NCBI GenBank assembly: GCA_905221605.1
Contig: CAJNDS010000424.1
Span: 560,978-624,977 of the forward strand
Length of the DNA: 64,000 nt
Reading direction: 5' to 3'
Source: Symbiodinium natans
Lineage: Eukaryota; Sar; Dinophyceae; Suessiales; Symbiodiniaceae
Made by a program: the position numbers and the translations under genes. The first letter of the stretch is position 1; each line of letters starts with the position of its first letter. Below are positions 55,301-61,300 of this stretch, one piece after another. The notes under the pieces are model-generated. The model did no database searches. It saw only the letters and a program-made list of their open reading frames with translations, and was not told the DNA's origin.

Positions 55301-58300
55301 GTAAGTCCCCTTAATACACCCTCGACACCTCAAGCAGGCATCGGGAAGTCATCGATTCTGAGGGCCCTGGTTGGACTCTGGTCGACCGGGGAGGTCCCTC
55401 GGCGATGCACCTGGCCTTCGGGCATTTCCTTTTTTTAAGGGTTTAGGGCTTATGAGGCTTAGGGCTGGCCTTTGGGTAGTCCCCCCCCCCCAATTTTTTG
55501 CTTTGAGTTTAGGGCCTGTACTTCCAGAAAATACTGCAGCCCTTCTTAAAATCCTAGGAACCCCCCCCCCCCCACCCCCCCGAAAAAATAGGGGTACCCC
55601 CTTTCCCGGAAACCCCCACTACGGCTTTCTGGGAGCTGTTTTTTTAGGGCTTAGGGCTGATAATGTAGGGTTGATGGCTTTTTAGAAGGGGCTTATGAGT
55701 TTTGGGTCTTGAGGCTTTTAGGTTTGCTTCTGTGGTTATTTGGGCCAATAGAGCCCCTGAACGCGAAATTGTGGCTAGTCAGGGCGCGTAGTGTAGGACC
55801 CCCTAAGACCTAAAATCCGCAACTGAAGACCAAACCCGAGTGAAAAAGCACTACGGGGTCCTAGGGTCTGTGCCTGGCGAGAGTGGCAAACCCTAAACCC
55901 TTAACCCTAAACCCTAAGCCAGCTTTTCAACCAAGGGGACTGTTGAGAAGTCCCCTGGCGCCGAAGTCATCTTCCTACCGCAGATGCTTAGAGGCAATGG
56001 AGGCTGAGGAGAATTTGCCTTGAGCAAGAGGGCGGGAGTTAGGTTTACAGGATTTGGGGTTTGGGTGCAGGGATTCAGGATTTGGGGGGGTTTGCGTGAT
56101 GGTCCTTTTTGGCTCTCCCACTGAAATGTGCAGCCTTTATTTTTCGTGCCTCCGAAACGGGAGGAGATAACTGCACCCCTACCCTTCAGCACAGACACAA
56201 ATTTGCCTTACACAACCTGTTGGGTTTGTAGGGTTGGTAGGGTTTCGGGTTTGAGGTGTAGGGAGGTTTCCTGGTTGCCTGGGGTTTGGGCTTCGAGGGT
56301 TTAGGGCTCACGCCAATCCCCGAGCCCCTGAGCCTAACACTTTCAAAGCCGAACCTTCCGCGAAGTTCCTCCTAAACCCGAAACCTAAACCCTAAACCCC
56401 AAACCCGATACGAACCCGAAACCACCACCCCCACCACCACCCCCAGGGTCTATGAGGACAAGTGCTGTTCTTCTTATTTTCGGGTGCTCCTGTATTCTTC
56501 GGCTACTGCGGAACCTAGAGGCCCCAAAGCTCTAAATCCTAGGGTTTAGGGCTTGGGGTTTAGGGTGTCAGGGTTAGACCTCGACCCTACAAACCCTATA
56601 GACCCCTCCGGGGTGGGGTGGTGGTTTAGGGTTGTTAGGATTTTTAGGGTTTTTAGGGTCTTTAGGGTTTTTAGGGTTTTTAGGGTTTTTAGGGTCTTTA
56701 GGGTCTTTAGGGTTTTTAGGTTTTTTTCGGGTTTTTTTCGGGTTTTTTTAGGGTTTTTAGGGTCTTTTTGGGTGTAGGGTTTAGCCCTAAATTCCTCCCA
56801 GGAACTCCTACTTCCCCGTTGGCACGCTCTTGGAGGCGCCTTCCGTGCCGAGTGATACCGAAGAGGGTTCAAAGGCATGCCTCTTATTGGGATTGAACCC
56901 TAAACCCAAGACACTAAATCGCAAACCCTGAACCCTAAACCCTAAACCCTAAACCTAAGCCCTACCCCCCTCCCCCCCCCCCCCCTAGGGTGTTCTCGAA
57001 CGAGGCTGTGATCTATCCTGCTGAGCTGGCAGCTGCCGGTGGTGCAGAGAGGAGAGGGTCTTGTAGACCTCAGGAAATCGAATGCGCTGAGTTTTTTTTT
57101 TACCTAACTTCGGCGGAGGTGGGGGGGTGGGGGGTGTTGGCGGTGAGGGGGGGGGGGGGGGGGGGGGGAGGGGGAGATATATCATATCATTATCATTCTC
57201 ATTATCAGTATTAATTATTCATTGATAATTTCTTATTTATTAATTATTATATATATATATATATATATTTTTTTTTTTGTTTTTTTTTTTTTTTTTTTGG
57301 GGGGGGGGGGGGGTTGGGGGGTGGAGGAAAGGGATCCTGAAACCCTAAACCTAAAAACCGCAAACCCTTGGAGCTTAAAGCGGGCAGGAGCGGCCTCGAG
57401 GAGCTCACGACCCGTGTGCTGAAGTCACTCGGCCAGTTAAGAGGCGAGGTGTTCAGGTGTTAATGAGGGTTCAATCAGAGATTGTTTTTTTTGTTTTTTG
57501 TAGTTTCGTTGGGGTTTATAAGGTTTCATAGGCGTCATAGGGTTTGCAGGGCTGATAGGGTTTATAGGTCTTGTAGGGTTTAATTTAATTGAGGTTTGCT
57601 GGGTCCATGGTTTATAGCGTTTCATTGAGCTTTCTAGGGTTTACGGGGTTTATCTGGTTTGTAGGGTTTAGCTAGGATTGATAGGGTCTATAGGGCCACT
57701 TGGAAAGTTTTCATTATTGGGCTCAAGAGGATCAGATCTCGGAAGAGTTTTTCAGAGGTATTAAAGTGCGAATCCTAGGAGGGTTTGTGCCCAAGCTTGG
57801 CAGCTCGGGGGTTGGGGGCAAATACATAGTGGTCAGATACACAAACCGGCCCATGAGCACAAAGAACAACCTTAGCTGGCCCAAGGCATGTCCAGCAAAG
57901 CCCACCAGAGTACCCTAAACCCTAAACCCTAAACCCTAAACCCTAAACCCTATTTCCTGAGCCCTTTTCTGCGTCAGGAGAGCGCTCCTGTCACCTCTTC
58001 TGCGGCGATGGGGCTTGCAGGAGCTTTGCTTGAAGAGGTTTTGGGGAATTAGGGTCGTATTGTATCTCTCTTTTTGTTGTTTTGTATTTCCTCTCTCTCT
58101 CCCTTTTGTGTTTGATGTTTTTTTTTCTCCGTCTCTCTTCGTTTTCTCTCTCTCTCTCTCTCTCTTTCTGCATTACATATAAGACGAGAGAATCTGTATG
58201 TATCTTTGTGGAAGTGTAGACCTTGCTGAGAGAAAAAGCAACATCTACAACGCTAGAAGAGGAATTCAGGACTTCGCAAGCTCAGCGGACGCTTCGCGAT

Positions 58301-61300
58301 CGCTTGCCTTGCGATTGCACAGAGTCGGGGCCCTCAAACCCGCTTCGGGCCGTTTAGGGTTGAGGGTTTAGGGTTTGGGCCAAAGCTACATGTTTCTTCG
58401 AAGAAAAGAGTTCAACCCTGATCCCTAAACCCTAAACCCTGAACCCTAAACCCTCTTCACCTTGGAGGAGACTCGAGACTGGAGCGCCATCCTATCTGCT
58501 GGAGAGCGCCAGCGTCTGGCCTTCGCGCGGCTCTTCATGATGCTGGTGACCGGGCCCTAAACAGGGTTTAGGGTGTAGGGTTTAGGGTTTGGGGTTTTGG
58601 GCTTAGGGTGTATTTAGGGTTTAGGGTTTAGGGTGTTTAGGGTGTGGGGTATAGAGGGTTAAACGTTTAGAGGCTTTGCAGGGTTTATAGGGTTTTTGTA
58701 GGGTTTATAGGGTCTGTAGGGTTTGCAGGGTGTATAGGGTCCACAGATTTTATAGGGTTTTCTCGAATTTATGGGGTTTAGGACGGTTTATCGGGTCTGT
58801 AGGGTTTATAGGGTTTACAGGGTCTGTAGGGTTTACAGGGTCTATAGGGTTTATAGGGGTTAGTAGGGTTCTTGGTAGAGGGGTGCGGAGCCTCAAAGCA
58901 AAAAGCCTGAAGCCTTCAGCCGAGGAATTAGGGTTTGACTGCGCAATGCCTGCTGTAGCGGTTTAGGGTTTAGGGTTTAGGGTTTAGGGTTTAGGGTTTA
59001 GGGTTTAGGGTTTAGGGTTTAGGGTTTAGGGTTTAGGGTTTAGGGTTTAGGGTTTAGGGTTTAGGGTTTAGGGTTTGGAGTTGCGCCCACAAAGACATGC
59101 CAGCGATGCAGATTTCCGTCGTGAGCTAAACGGTGGCACGTTTTTTTCCTGAAAGCCAAGCTGAGCGGTTTAGGGTTTAGGGTTTAGGGTTTAGGGTTTA
59201 GGGTTTAGGGTTTAGGGTTAGGGTTTAGGGTTTAGGGTTTAGGGTTTAGGGTTTAGGCAGGAGCAATGTACACAGGCTCAGGGGCCCTTATTGCGATTCA
59301 AAGTCTATGAAGTAGGGTTTATATTTCTTGTACCCCCAAACGGACACCCAAGGTACACACTCACCAATATTAAAAAGGAACCTTATGTATACTCACCAAA
59401 AGCAGTAATATAAACCCTGCTTCATATGCCTTGAGTTAGGGGCATTGTGCCCCTGGGAAGATCTTGCGAAGATCTTCTCCACACTACTTCTTGTGGCCAG
59501 TGGCCTGCGGGGGTGTCATCCTGCACTGTCCTACTGCACCCTTTATAAACCCAAACCCGTACTCGAACCATAAACATCATAAACCTCGAAACCCCTAAGG
59601 AATTTAAACCCTAAGCCCTAAGCCCTAAACTCTAAACTCTAAACCCTAAACCCTAAACCCTAAACCCTAAACCCTAAACCCTAAACCCTAAACCCTAAAC
59701 CCTACCACACGAAGAACCCCAAGCTTCAGGCGCTTCGAAGCCGCAGTGAGGAGAGGCGCACGAGCCGTGCCTGAATGGCTGGGCCGGGGGGCTTCAGGGT
59801 GTGGGTTTCTTTGGGTTTAGGGTTGGAGTTTAGGGTTTAGGGTTTAGGGTTTAGCGTTTAGGGTTTAGGGTCTAGGAACCCTCAACCCCAAACTAAAAAA
59901 CAGCAAACATGCCATCCGAGGAGGCCCTCCAGCGGCATCTTTCGCAAGGCCCGGAGCGCCACGCACCTCTCAGTCGCAGGCCGCTCCTCAATCCGATCGT
60001 TTGGGGGTTTAGGTTTTAGGGCTTGGGGTTTAGGGTTCAGGGTTTAGGTTGAGGGTTTAGGGTTCAGGGTTTAGGGTTGAGGGTTTAGGGTTTAGGGTTT
60101 TTGGTGTTGGGTTTAGGGTCATTGTGGCTCCCGGGCTCAAAAAAATTAAGGGTTCGAGATTGGCCTGGATAGGAATACGGCCGTAATCTTTGAGCGCTTG
60201 GGATTTACGGTTCAGTGCCTTCGTGATTCGTGCCTTTGGTGCGTCTTAGAAGGGCTTCAAAACCCTAAACCCTAAAAGGGTTTCTTGGAACCGTAAACCC
60301 TAAGCCCTAAATCCTAAACCCTAAACCCTAAACCCCGAAGCCTTTCGCGTTCCAGCTTGGGGGTCCCGGCTGGCCACAAAAGGACAGAAACCCCTTTTGA
60401 TTCCTAGGTGACTCTGAGACCTATAGGGGCCCTTAAGCCTAAGGTGTAAGCCGTATAAGCCCTAAAACCCTAAAACCTTAAAACCCTAAAACCCCTGAAC
60501 CCTAAAACCTAAAACCCTAAAATACAGAGCCCTCATTGTAATTAATATACCTCTAAGCCCTCATTGTAATAAAACCCTAAAACCCTAAAACCTAAACCCA
60601 AACCCAAGAAGCCGTAAACCCTAAACCTTAAACCCTAAACCCCAAAACCCTAAACCCTAAACCCGATAAGCCCTCAACCCTAAACCTTAAACCCTGAACC
60701 CTAAACCCTATAAGCCCTCAACCCTATACCCTAAACCCCAAACCCCAAAATCTGACTGTAAGCGTACCGACTGGGCAACAAGAACCCCCAGGCAAGCGCT
60801 AGACATCCAAAAGAGGTCATTGGGTTTGTAACCCCTAATCCCTAAACCCTAAACCCTTTTAGCCCTCAACCCTAAACCCTAAACCCTAAACCCCAAACCC
60901 CAAAATCCTCTCATGGTCACCCCTTGAAGCGAGCCGCGGAGGCCACGTATTTCCCCGCACGGCGCGGAGCTTCGGAAGCGAGCTCTACGGCGCCGGACAG
61001 AAGGAGCAAGGGTTTAGGGTTTAGGGTTTAGGGTTTAGGGTTTAGGGTTTAGGGTTTGGGGTTTAGGGTTTAGGGTTTAGGGGGTTCCTTTGAGGTTTGC
61101 TTCCCTTCACTTCATGTTGTGGGCCTCGGGGCTTCAACATGTTTCCTGCCAGAGTAGACCGCATCCTGCTCCGCAGGTGTGGGGTTTAGGGTTTAGGGTT
61201 CAGGGTTGAGGGTTTAGGGTTTAGGGTTTGGGGTTTAGGGTTTAGGGTTACTTCTGGGGTCTTTTAGGGTTGAGGGTTTAGGGTTTAGGGTATCCCACCC

